Positions 27,064 through 35,808 of a DNA stretch of 64,000 nt are shown in pieces. Made by a program: the position numbers and the translations under genes. The notes under the pieces were generated by a model. It ran no database searches, had not been told where the DNA came from, and saw only the letters and a program-made list of their open reading frames with translations. Numbering within the stretch: position 1 is the stretch's first letter; every line of letters starts with the position of its first letter. The stretch is from Hymenobacter armeniacus (GTDB lineage: Bacteria > Bacteroidota > Bacteroidia > Cytophagales > Hymenobacteraceae), in contig NZ_JACXAC010000004.1 in NCBI RefSeq assembly GCF_014699055.1, forward strand, positions 682,001 through 746,000, read 5' to 3'.

Positions 27064-28668
27064 ATGAAGCAAGCCCTCGAAGAAGCCACCGCGCCCGACG
27101 TGACCGTGGCCCATCCGCACGAAGACCCCCACGGCATTCAGGACGTGCTGCGCCAGCTGGGCGTGGCTTCCGACAACGCCGCCTACAGCACCGGCCGCGC
27201 CTGGGGCGGCCAGGCCAACGCCACCCGCCACACCGTGCAGGCGCCCGCCGACGGCCGCCGCATTGCCAGCGTGGCCTTCGCCACCCTCGACGACTACGAC
27301 ACCGTCATCAAAACCGCGCAGGAAGCTTTCCAGACCTGGCGCTTGGTGCCGGCGCCTAAGCGCGGCGAAATCGTGCGCCAAATTGGCAACAAGCTGCGCG
27401 AGTACAAGGAGCCGCTGGGCAAGCTGGTGAGCGCCGAAATGGGCAAAATTCTTCAGGAAGGCCTCGGCGAAGTGCAGGAGATGATTGACATCTGCGACTT
27501 TGCGGTGGGCCTCTCGCGCCAGCTGCACGGCTTCACCATGCACTCGGAGCGCCCGGCGCACCGCATGTACGAGCAGTACCACCCGCTGGGCCTGGTGGGC
27601 ATCATTTCGGCCTTCAACTTCCCGGTGGCCGTGTGGAGCTGGAACGCCATGCTGGCCGCCGTGTGCGGCGACGTGAGCATCTGGAAGCCCTCGGAGAAGA
27701 CGCCGCTCACGGCCGTGGCCGTGCAGCACATCATCCGCGAGGTGCTGGAAGAAAACGACATTCCCGAAGGCGTGTTCAGCCTGATTGTGGGCGGGGCCGA
27801 CATTGGCGCCGCCATGGCCGCCGACAAGCGCGTGCCGCTGGTGTCGGCCACGGGCAGCACCCGCATGGGCCGCAAAGTAGGGGAGGTGGTGGGCGCCCGC
27901 CTGGGCCGCGCCCTGCTGGAGCTGGGCGGCAACAACGCCATCATCGTGACCAAAAACGCCGACCTCGACATTGCCATCCGGGCCATTGTGTTTGGGGCGG
28001 TGGGCACAGCTGGGCAGCGCTGCACCAGCACCCGCCGCGTCATCATCGAAGACAGCGTGTTTGAGGAGGTGAAAAGCCGCTTGCTGGCCGTGTATCCCAA
28101 GCTCCCCATTGGCCACCCGCTGCAGGAAGGCACCCTGGTGGGCCCGCTCATCGACGGCGACGCGGTGCGCATGTTCAGCGAAGCCCTGGCCAACGTGCAG
28201 GCCGAAGGCGGCAAGCTGCTCACCGGTGGCCAAGTGCTGAGCGGCGCCGAGCTGCACGGCGGTCACTACGTGCAGCCCGCGCTGGTGGAAGTGGAAAACC
28301 ACTACCACACGGTGCAGGAAGAAACGTTTGCGCCCATTCTCTACCTCATCAAGTACAGCGGCGGGGTCGAAAAAGCCATTGAGCTCCAAAACGACGTGCG
28401 CCAAGGCTTGTCGTCCAGCATCTTCACCCTCAACATGCGCGAAGCCGAAGCCTTCCTGGCCGCCACCGGCTCCGACTGCGGCATTGCCAACGTGAACATC
28501 GGCACGAGCGGCGCCGAAATCGGCGGCGCGTTTGGCGGCGAGAAGGAAACCGGCGGCGGCCGTGAGTCCGGCTCCGACGCCTGGAAGGTCTACATGCGCC
28601 GCCAGACCAACACCGTCAACTACAGCACCGAGCTGCCCCTGGCGCAGGGCATCAAGTTCGATATTTAA
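27064..28668 (+). CDS. ALDH7-type aldehyde dehydrogenase (alpha-aminoadipic semialdehyde dehydrogenase-like)
   Basis: The 534-residue NAD(P)-dependent enzyme has the catalytic Cys320 in GQRCTSTRR and Glu286 in LELGGNNAI. FNFPVAVWSWNAMLA, VSATGSTRMG and the C-terminal GGAFGGEKETGGGRESGSDAWK are close to the antiquitin/ALDH7 group (AmaB, PaaZ-independent), which oxidises L-2-aminoadipate semialdehyde in lysine breakdown. The assignment within the ALDH superfamily is by pattern and not proven. It has its own promoter box and a terminator shared with the convergent GT2 gene, so it is monocistronic. Confidence 0.88.
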   Translation: MKQALEEATAPDVTVAHPHEDPHGIQDVLRQLGVASDNAAYSTGRAWGGQANATRHTVQAPADGRRIASVAFATLDDYDTVIKTAQEAFQTWRLVPAPKRGEIVRQIGNKLREYKEPLGKLVSAEMGKILQEGLGEVQEMIDICDFAVGLSRQLHGFTMHSERPAHRMYEQYHPLGLVGIISAFNFPVAVWSWNAMLAAVCGDVSIWKPSEKTPLTAVAVQHIIREVLEENDIPEGVFSLIVGGADIGAAMAADKRVPLVSATGSTRMGRKVGEVVGARLGRALLELGGNNAIIVTKNADLDIAIRAIVFGAVGTAGQRCTSTRRVIIEDSVFEEVKSRLLAVYPKLPIGHPLQEGTLVGPLIDGDAVRMFSEALANVQAEGGKLLTGGQVLSGAELHGGHYVQPALVEVENHYHTVQEETFAPILYLIKYSGGVEKAIELQNDVRQGLSSSIFTLNMREAEAFLAATGSDCGIANVNIGTSGAEIGGAFGGEKETGGGRESGSDAWKVYMRRQTNTVNYSTELPLAQGIKFDI

Positions 28669-28693
28669 TCGAACTGACTAAGGCAACCGCACA

Positions 28694-28725
28694 AAAAAGC
28701 CGCTCAGGAACCTGAGCGGCTTTTT
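28694..28725. terminator. Bidirectional hairpin terminator
   Basis: Perfect arms 28694-28708 and 28711-28725 with A and T ends between convergent ALDH and GT2 genes. Confidence 0.9.
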
Positions 28726-28747
28726 GCGTCTTGGCGAAGCTGCTTTG

Positions 28748-29484
28748 CTACGCTTCCTTCTTCCGAAAATCGCCTCGGGAGAAATGTTTTTCGATGAGGC
28801 AGTACATCATGATGAAGAAATAGCGCGAGCCCATCTCCTTGATTTTGAGCTTGCTCTCGCCGTACTTGCGGTTGGTCCAGGAGTTGGGCACCACGGCGTA
28901 GGAATAGCCCCGCACGATGGCCTTGAGCGGCAGTTCGAGGGTGAGGTTGAAGTGGGGCGAGAGGAAGGGCTTGAGCCCGTCCATGGTGCGGCGGCGGTAG
29001 AGCTTGAAGGCGTTGGTGCAGTCGTTGTACTTGAGCCCGAACAAGGTCTTGACGATGGCGTTGGCCACGCGGTTGAGCGTCTTTTTGTGGGCCGGGTAGT
29101 CCACCACCCGGCCCCCCTTTATCCAGCGCGAGCCGAAGACGCAGTCGTAGCCGCCGGCCTGCATGGTGCGGTAGTAGCGCACCAGGTCGGCCGGGTCGTC
29201 GCTGAGGTCGGCCATCATCACGGCCACGCACTCGCCCGTGTAGCGCTCGAGGCCGTAGCGCACGGCGTAGCCGAAGCCGTTGGGCCCGGGGTTGGTGTAG
29301 TAGGTCAGCGCCGGGATTTCCCGCGCCAGGGCCTCGAGCGCGCCCAGGGTGTTGTCCTTCGAGTTGTCGTTGGTGACGACGATTTCGTGGTCGATGCCTT
29401 CGGCCACCAGCGCCGCGTGCAGCGTGCGCAGCGTCTCGCCGATGCTCTCTTCCTCGTTGTAGGCCGGAATGACGACGCTCAGCT

Positions 29485-29488
<4 letters not shown>
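28748..29488 (-). CDS. Family 2 glycosyltransferase (DPM1/polyprenol-phosphate type)
   Basis: The 246-residue GT-A enzyme starts [20 protein letters not shown] and has the metal-binding region [12 protein letters not shown] and the downstream FGSRWIKGG and FKLYRRR segments, as in dolichol-phosphate-mannose synthase-like GT2 proteins. It has no membrane segments of its own. Its ATG overlaps the stop of the upstream epimerase in an ATGA, so translation is coupled. It is the last gene of a three-gene minus-strand operon and may use the sugar nucleotide made by the two epimerases. Confidence 0.9.
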
Positions 29489-30555
<1,067 letters not shown>

Positions 30556-30576
30556 ATTAGATAAAATGCAGGCCTT

Positions 30577-31647
30577 TTAGCCCAGGATGGGTTTCAGCTG
30601 CGCTTCGTTTTCGCGCAGCCAGTTGTACACGTCGGTTACGATTTGCTCGGCCGAGCGTTTGGGCGTCCAGCCGGTCAGCTCGGTCACGCGGGCGTTGTCG
30701 GTGAGGTAGAGCTGGATGTCGGCCTGCCGGTTTTCGACCTGCGAGCTGATGGGTACGGTATTGCCGGTCACGCGTTGGCAAATGGCCGTCAATTCCTGCA
30801 AACTCACGCTGATGTCGCGGCCGCCGCCCACGTTCAGGGTCTTGCCGTTCACCTGTTCCAGGTTTTCGAGCTGGTACTTCACCAGGTCGAACAGGTCGTC
30901 GACGTGCAGGATGTCGCGCACCTGCTTGCCGGTGCCGCCGAAGCCGAAATAGCCCAGCGGCTGCTTCCAGAAGTGGCGGGCCACCCACAGCACAATCACG
31001 CCCTGGTCGACCTTGCCCATCTGCCAGGGGCCGGTGAGCACACCGCAACGGTTTATCACCGTGCGCATGTTGTAGAAGTGGTGGTATTCCTGAATCAGGT
31101 ACTCCGAGCACAGCTTGGTGGCGCCGTAGAGCGAGCGGTAGCCCTCCAGCGGAAAGTCTTCGGCCAGGCCCGCGGGCGAGATGCCGGCAATGGGCTGCTC
31201 GGCACTCACCTCGAAGCGCGTTTCGGCCTCCACGGTCTGGATTTTGTCGATTTGGTTAATCGGATAAATCCGGCTCGTGGACAGGAACACAAACGCCGCG
31301 TTGTGCTGGCGGGCGTAGTTCAGGCAGTTCACCGTGCCCGTCAGGTTGGTGTTAATCAGGTAGTCCGGGGCCGAGGTGAGGCCGGCCAGCACCGAGGGCT
31401 CGGCCGAGGCTTCGATGACGGCGTCCACGGCGGGCAGGGCGTCGAAATCCTCTTTGTTGCGAATGTCGCCGTGCACGAACTCAATGCCGGCTTCGCGCAG
31501 GCGGGGCAGGTTCAGCTCCGAGCCGCGGCGTTTGAGGTTGTCGAGGGCAAAGATGCGGCACTCGGGATAGGCTTCGCGGAAGCGAAGGGCCAGGGCCGAG
31601 CCCACAAAGCCAGCGCCACCGGTGATAAGGAGAGATTTTACAGACAT
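30577..31647 (-). CDS. Extended SDR NAD-dependent epimerase/dehydratase (CDP-paratose 2-epimerase-like)
   Basis: A 356-residue enzyme with ITGGAGFVGSALALRF for NAD binding, the segment VFLSTSRIYPIN, and an intact catalytic YGATK (Tyr174, Lys178). It resembles CDP-paratose 2-epimerase and related 2-epimerases, but the substrate is uncertain. It is first in the operon with the Phe-type paralogue and the GT2 gene. The equal length of the two epimerases suggests an old duplication, with possible heterodimer formation (inference). The start at MSVKSLLITGG is the family norm. Confidence 0.87.
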   Translation of the reverse strand: MSVKSLLITGGAGFVGSALALRFREAYPECRIFALDNLKRRGSELNLPRLREAGIEFVHGDIRNKEDFDALPAVDAVIEASAEPSVLAGLTSAPDYLINTNLTGTVNCLNYARQHNAAFVFLSTSRIYPINQIDKIQTVEAETRFEVSAEQPIAGISPAGLAEDFPLEGYRSLYGATKLCSEYLIQEYHHFYNMRTVINRCGVLTGPWQMGKVDQGVIVLWVARHFWKQPLGYFGFGGTGKQVRDILHVDDLFDLVKYQLENLEQVNGKTLNVGGGRDISVSLQELTAICQRVTGNTVPISSQVENRQADIQLYLTDNARVTELTGWTPKRSAEQIVTDVYNWLRENEAQLKPILG

Positions 31648-31746
31648 ACAGAGGGATTATGCTGTAAAATTAAGGGTAAAGGGCGCAAAGGACTTGCGTT
31701 GTTTTGCAGCGTTCTTTAAATCAAGTAGTTGTGTTTGAGGGCTGGC

Positions 31747-32322
31747 TCAGTGAGGGTCCTCAACCTTGATATCGCCGTGGCCTTTGTGGTAAAGCGTGGT
31801 GCCGCTATACATCACGTAGTACACCCGGTAGAGCTGGCCACGCTTAAACGAACTGCCGCTGATGTCGAACTGAAAATCCTGATTAGGAGAAAGGCCCGGC
31901 GAAGTGGCTTCGATAAGAGACTGATACACCTGGTTCACCACCACCACTTTGCAGCGCACTGCGGGTGCGTTTTGTGCCGAGGAATAGGAGAACCTAAACG
32001 CCCCGACGGCGGGGTTGGGATAACCGGCCGTGTAGATTTTGCCGGGGTTCTGCACGGGGCCGTTCAGGTCGAGCCCCAGCGATTGGAAAAGCTTTTGCTC
32101 CGTGGTGTTCCATTTGCCGTCGAGCTTCCAGTCCGTTTCGTCGCCCTGCCCCATGGGCAGGTTGTTGCCGGTACGCATGTCGTAGCCTGCGCCGGGCCCG
32201 AAATTGATGAACAGACTGGACGACGCATCCGAGTCGCTTTTAGAGCAGCTGCTGAGCGACAGGCTGGCTCCGAGAACAAGCAACACGAGGCCGAAGGACC
32301 GCAAACGGAGTGGTAGAGGCAT
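31747..32322 (-). CDS. Hypothetical lipoprotein
   Basis: The 191-residue product has a clear lipoprotein signal with lipobox LSSC at about residue 26 and a Ser/Asp-rich stretch after the Cys. The mature part has no recognised domain; it contains predicted beta strands (FRFSYSSAQNAPAVRCKVVVV, and RVYYVMYSG) and may be a small beta-sandwich. It is divergent from the ECF sigma gene and may share its control region. Codon use is a little lower in GC than in the neighbours. Confidence 0.65.
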   Translation of the reverse strand: MPLPLRLRSFGLVLLVLGASLSLSSCSKSDSDASSSLFINFGPGAGYDMRTGNNLPMGQGDETDWKLDGKWNTTEQKLFQSLGLDLNGPVQNPGKIYTAGYPNPAVGAFRFSYSSAQNAPAVRCKVVVVNQVYQSLIEATSPGLSPNQDFQFDISGSSFKRGQLYRVYYVMYSGTTLYHKGHGDIKVEDPH

Positions 32323-32440
32323 GGCGGAAAAGGGTTAATTTGCGAACAAGTTACGGCCGTTGGGCCTGGCTGCAACCCTGTCCCTGCGAGTGGGGTCCTT
32401 CGCTCGCTATAGCTTTTCAACACTTCGCCTTTCTCTGCAC

Positions 32441-33013
32441 ATGGAAGCCGCCGTTGCCTACGTTGACATCAATGCTCCGCTGGTGGAGCGCTGCCGCCTG
32501 AACGACCGCCAGGCCCAGGCCGAAATTTACCGGCGCTACGCCAAGGCCATGTTCAACGCGGCCCTGCGCATCACCGGCGACTACGCCGAGGCCGAAGACG
32601 TGCTGCAGGAGTCGTTTCTGAGCGCCTTCCGGGAGCTCAGCAGCTACAAGGGCGACTCGTCGTTTGGGGCCTGGCTCAAGCGCATCGTCGTCAACAAGAG
32701 CATCAACTGCCTGCGGCAGCGGCGCCTGGCGCTGGTGCCCCTGGGCGAGCAGCACCACGACGAACCGGCCGAGGGCGCCGGCCCTTCGCCCGAAGAAGAA
32801 GCCGACGTGAGCTACCGCGCCGACGTGCTGCGCCGCTGCATTCAGGAACTGCCCGACGGCTACCGCGTGGTGCTGAGCCTCTACCTGCTCGAAGGCTACG
32901 ACCACCTCGAAATTGCCGGCATTCTGGGCATTTCCGAGTCTACTTCCAAGTCGCAGTACAGCCGGGCCCGGGTGCGGCTGCGCGAGCTGGCGGCCCAGCG
33001 CGGCTTGAGCTAA
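32441..33013 (+). CDS. RNA polymerase ECF sigma factor
   Basis: The 190-residue sigma-70 family protein has region 2 (EIYRRYAKAMFNAALRITGD, EDVLQESFLSAF) and region 4 (LPDGYRVVLSLYLLEGYDH, EIAGILGISEST with the helix-turn-helix). It directs RNA polymerase to a specific regulon, probably in response to a signal held back by the next gene product. The ATG at 32441 is preferred over an earlier in-frame start at 32360. Immediately downstream are an anti-sigma-like membrane protein and a DUF4097 protein. Confidence 0.92.
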   Translation: MEAAVAYVDINAPLVERCRLNDRQAQAEIYRRYAKAMFNAALRITGDYAEAEDVLQESFLSAFRELSSYKGDSSFGAWLKRIVVNKSINCLRQRRLALVPLGEQHHDEPAEGAGPSPEEEADVSYRADVLRRCIQELPDGYRVVLSLYLLEGYDHLEIAGILGISESTSKSQYSRARVRLRELAAQRGLS

Positions 33014-33151
33014 GCCACATCCATTCGTGTTACCATCCGTTATTCTTATTCCCTCACTACTCTTCATCCTCTTTCGCCCGGCCGCGGCAGCCACCCCATT
33101 ATCCCCGCGGCCCCTTTGGAACCTGGACGAACCGTGCGTTTGCAACCATCC

Positions 33152-33892
33152 ATGAACCCGAACAAGCCCAATTCGTTAGAAAACTTCGTCGACCGGCACC
33201 GCGCCGACTTCGACGCGCACGAGCCGCGCCCCGACCTGTGGGCCGCCCTCGAGCAGCAGCTTGCCGAACCCCTGACCCCGCCGGCCCTGCGCCTGGCCCC
33301 AGAACCCCTTGCACCCCCAGTGCCCGCCGCGCCAGCCGGTTGGCTGCAGCGCTATGGCGTGGCCGCTTCGCTGGCCCTGCTGGTGTTTGCCGCCGGCGCC
33401 AGCGAAGCCTGGAAATCGAACCATCCGGCCCCCGTGCTCACGGCCGTTGCCACGCCCAAAACCAGCACCGGCGTCTCGGCTGAATCCGATGCGGCCCTGT
33501 ACCAGGGCGGCAATCCCACGGCCCTGGCCGCCGCCGAGCGCACCACCGGCGCCGACAGCCAGCTCGTGCGAGCCGTGCGCGGCATGGAAGCATACTACAC
33601 CAATCAATTGGCCCGCCGCCAGAGCGAACTAACCGAAATGCGCGGCCCCGGCACCGCCGGCATGACCGCCGACTGGCAGCGCGAACTGGTGTCGCTCGAT
33701 TCGAGCTACCGCCAGCTGAAGGCCGAACTGCTGCACCACCCGCAGCCCGACGCCGTGCTCACGGCCATGAACCGTAACCTGCAAGTGCGGCTCGACATTC
33801 TGGACCAGCAGCTGAACCTAGGCGCCAGCGCCGCCGAGGACCACAGCACGGGCTCGTTCGTTTTGGCCGACAGCCGCCACGATTCGGAATGA
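33152..33892 (+). CDS. Probable anti-sigma factor, single membrane span
   Basis: The 246-residue protein begins with NFVDRHRADFDAHEPRPDLWAALE, a cytoplasmic stretch typical of Bacteroidota proteins encoded after ECF sigma factors, then a Pro-rich linker, one membrane segment at about residues 70-88 (VAASLALLVFAAGAS) and an extracytoplasmic region with coiled-coil tendency (RRQSELTEMRG, LDSSYRQLKAELL). No anti-sigma HxxxCxxC zinc motif is present. The call rests mainly on position. Its stop overlaps the next ATG by 4 bp. Confidence 0.65.
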   Translation: MNPNKPNSLENFVDRHRADFDAHEPRPDLWAALEQQLAEPLTPPALRLAPEPLAPPVPAAPAGWLQRYGVAASLALLVFAAGASEAWKSNHPAPVLTAVATPKTSTGVSAESDAALYQGGNPTALAAAERTTGADSQLVRAVRGMEAYYTNQLARRQSELTEMRGPGTAGMTADWQRELVSLDSSYRQLKAELLHHPQPDAVLTAMNRNLQVRLDILDQQLNLGASAAEDHSTGSFVLADSRHDSE

Positions 33893-35103
33893 AAAGGCTG
33901 ATTCGTTGCTGGCGGCTGGCCCTGGTCGCGGCGCTGTTCGCGACGCTGGGTGCGCGGGCGCAGGCCACGCACTGGACCGGTGGCGGCTCGCAGGGCTTGG
34001 CCATCGAAGCCTTTATTGCGGTGGAATTTGCTTCGGGCGGGCCCCAAAACCCGCTGCCGGAACAGGCCACCGAGCAGCAGGAAACCATGCTGCAGGTAGA
34101 GCAGCGCCGCCGCCTCAGCCGCAGCTACGCGGTGCCCAAGGCGGGCCGGCCGTTCTCGCTGGACACGCGCTACGGCCGGGTGCAAATCAACCCCTGGAAC
34201 AAGCGCGAAATCAAGGTGGAAGCCGAGTTGATAGCGCGCTCCGAAACCGACCAGGGCGCCCGCCAGGTGCTCGACGCCTTGGGCGTGCAGTGGCTGGACT
34301 ACGACGCCAAAACCGGCGGCGTGGCCGTGAGCACGCAGTTTGGTCCCCTGCTGCGCGGGCGGCCCGGCGGCTGCCGCTACGAGGTGAACTACACCGTGTG
34401 GCTGCCCCGCACCACGGCGCTGCGCGTGCACAACAACTTTGGCGAAGTGAGCATTGCCGGCGACCTCATCGGCCCCACTGAACTGGCCGTGGACTACGGC
34501 GCCCTGCGCACCGGCCGCCTCGACGGCCCGCGCAACCTGCTGCGCATCGGCAACGGCGACTGCACGGTGGCGTTTGCCGGCCGCGCCAGCATCGACGCCA
34601 GCTACGCCCGCCTGCGCCTCGACCAGGGCACGACCGTGGACCTGCGCAACAACTATTCCGACATCGACATCGGCACGGTGCAGGACCTGACCGTGCACAG
34701 CAAGTACGGCGACGTGGCCCTGGGCAGCGTGCGCAACCTGCGCGGCTCGTCGGGCTACTCGCGCTTCACCATCGACAAAATCGGCGAGGCCCTCGACATG
34801 GCCGTGCGCTACTGCCCCGACTTTGTGGTGCGCGACATGGGCGCCAACTTCCGCCAGGTGAACCTGGACGGGGGCTTCAGCACCATTCGGCTGGGGTTTG
34901 CCGAAGCGCCGGTGTTCCGGTTCGACGTGAGCACCGAGCAGGGCCAGCTGCTGGTGGACAAAAGCGCGGTGCGCGTGCTGTCGCAGGAAAACGGCCCGCA
35001 AACCAGCGATGTGCTGGGCGTGTTTGGCGGCCCGGTGCCGGCCCCCAACTGCGGCAATGTGAACATCAAGGTGCGCTACGGCACGGTGCGGTTTAGCCGG
35101 TAG
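33889..35103 (+). CDS. Secreted DUF4097-type beta-helix protein
   Basis: The 404-residue protein has an N-terminal signal peptide (LALVAALFATLGARAQA) and repeats of short strands (VHNNFGEVSIAGDL, VDYGALRTGRL, LRNNYSDIDIGTV, VHSKYGDVALGSV) that form the pattern of DUF4097 putative adhesins. Function unknown. It is translationally coupled (ATGA overlap) to the anti-sigma-like gene and so belongs to the sigma operon. It could be a sensor or output of an envelope-stress circuit. Confidence 0.75.
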   Translation: MKRLIRCWRLALVAALFATLGARAQATHWTGGGSQGLAIEAFIAVEFASGGPQNPLPEQATEQQETMLQVEQRRRLSRSYAVPKAGRPFSLDTRYGRVQINPWNKREIKVEAELIARSETDQGARQVLDALGVQWLDYDAKTGGVAVSTQFGPLLRGRPGGCRYEVNYTVWLPRTTALRVHNNFGEVSIAGDLIGPTELAVDYGALRTGRLDGPRNLLRIGNGDCTVAFAGRASIDASYARLRLDQGTTVDLRNNYSDIDIGTVQDLTVHSKYGDVALGSVRNLRGSSGYSRFTIDKIGEALDMAVRYCPDFVVRDMGANFRQVNLDGGFSTIRLGFAEAPVFRFDVSTEQGQLLVDKSAVRVLSQENGPQTSDVLGVFGGPVPAPNCGNVNIKVRYGTVRFSR

Positions 35104-35141
35104 GGGAGGCGTTTCGCGGCCGCGTGCCGTTCTTTGAAACG

Positions 35142-35696
35142 ATGCTTTTCTTTCGTTTCACCTTTCTGTGCCTGCTGGCCAGCTCCGCCGCGGCCCAAGT
35201 TGCTCCTGCCGTGCCCCACGCCGCCCAAACCTCCGCGCCCAAAGCCCACGCGCTGCGCCTGCGCCCCGGCGACGACCTGCGCCAATCCCTGACGGCGTAT
35301 GCGCAGGCCCACCACATCCGGGCGGGTGCCATGGTGACGTGCGTGGGCAGCCTCACGGTGGCCACGTTGCGGCTGGCCAACCAGGAGGGCCCCGCCGTGT
35401 ACCGCGGGCATTTCGAGATTGTGTCGCTGGTGGGCACGCTTTCCACCAACGGCTCCCACCTGCACCTGGCCGTTTCGGATAGCACGGGGCGCACCATCGG
35501 CGGGCATTTGCTGGACGGGTGCCGCGTGTACACCACGGCCGAAATCGTGCTGAATGAGCTGCCCGAGCTGGAGTTCCGGCGCGAAACCGACCCCACGTTT
35601 GGCTACCAGGAGCTGGTGGTCCGTCCTACGGTCGAGCTTAAAAATGAGCCGGTTTCGGGGCCCGCAAAAAAAAACCGGGCGCAGCCAAAAAAATGA
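35142..35696 (+). CDS. Secreted PPC/DUF296-domain protein
   Basis: The 184-residue product has a cleavable signal peptide (FTFLCLLASSAAAQ) and then a PPC/DUF296 domain from about residue 35: LRLRPGDDLRQSLTAYAQ, GAMVTCVGSLTVATLRLA, HFEIVSLVGTLSTNGSHLHL and GGHLLDGCRVYTTAEIVL. The domain is best known in cytoplasmic AT-hook proteins that bind DNA, yet stand-alone bacterial forms may bind small ligands. Export makes a DNA-binding role unlikely. An in-frame ATG at 35124 is possible, but the signal peptide favours 35142. A TTCTTTG sequence just upstream is a partial -7 match. The C-terminus is Lys-rich. Confidence 0.78.
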   Translation: MLFFRFTFLCLLASSAAAQVAPAVPHAAQTSAPKAHALRLRPGDDLRQSLTAYAQAHHIRAGAMVTCVGSLTVATLRLANQEGPAVYRGHFEIVSLVGTLSTNGSHLHLAVSDSTGRTIGGHLLDGCRVYTTAEIVLNELPELEFRRETDPTFGYQELVVRPTVELKNEPVSGPAKKNRAQPKK

Positions 35697-35808
35697 GAAC
35701 GCGAAGATGAAGGCATAGCGGCACATGCTTATACTTGTGGTACTGTAGGCGCCGCTGCTACGGCCGGAGGCCGGGGAGTTGCCTTCTCCGTCTTCCTCTA
35801 TCATCGTT

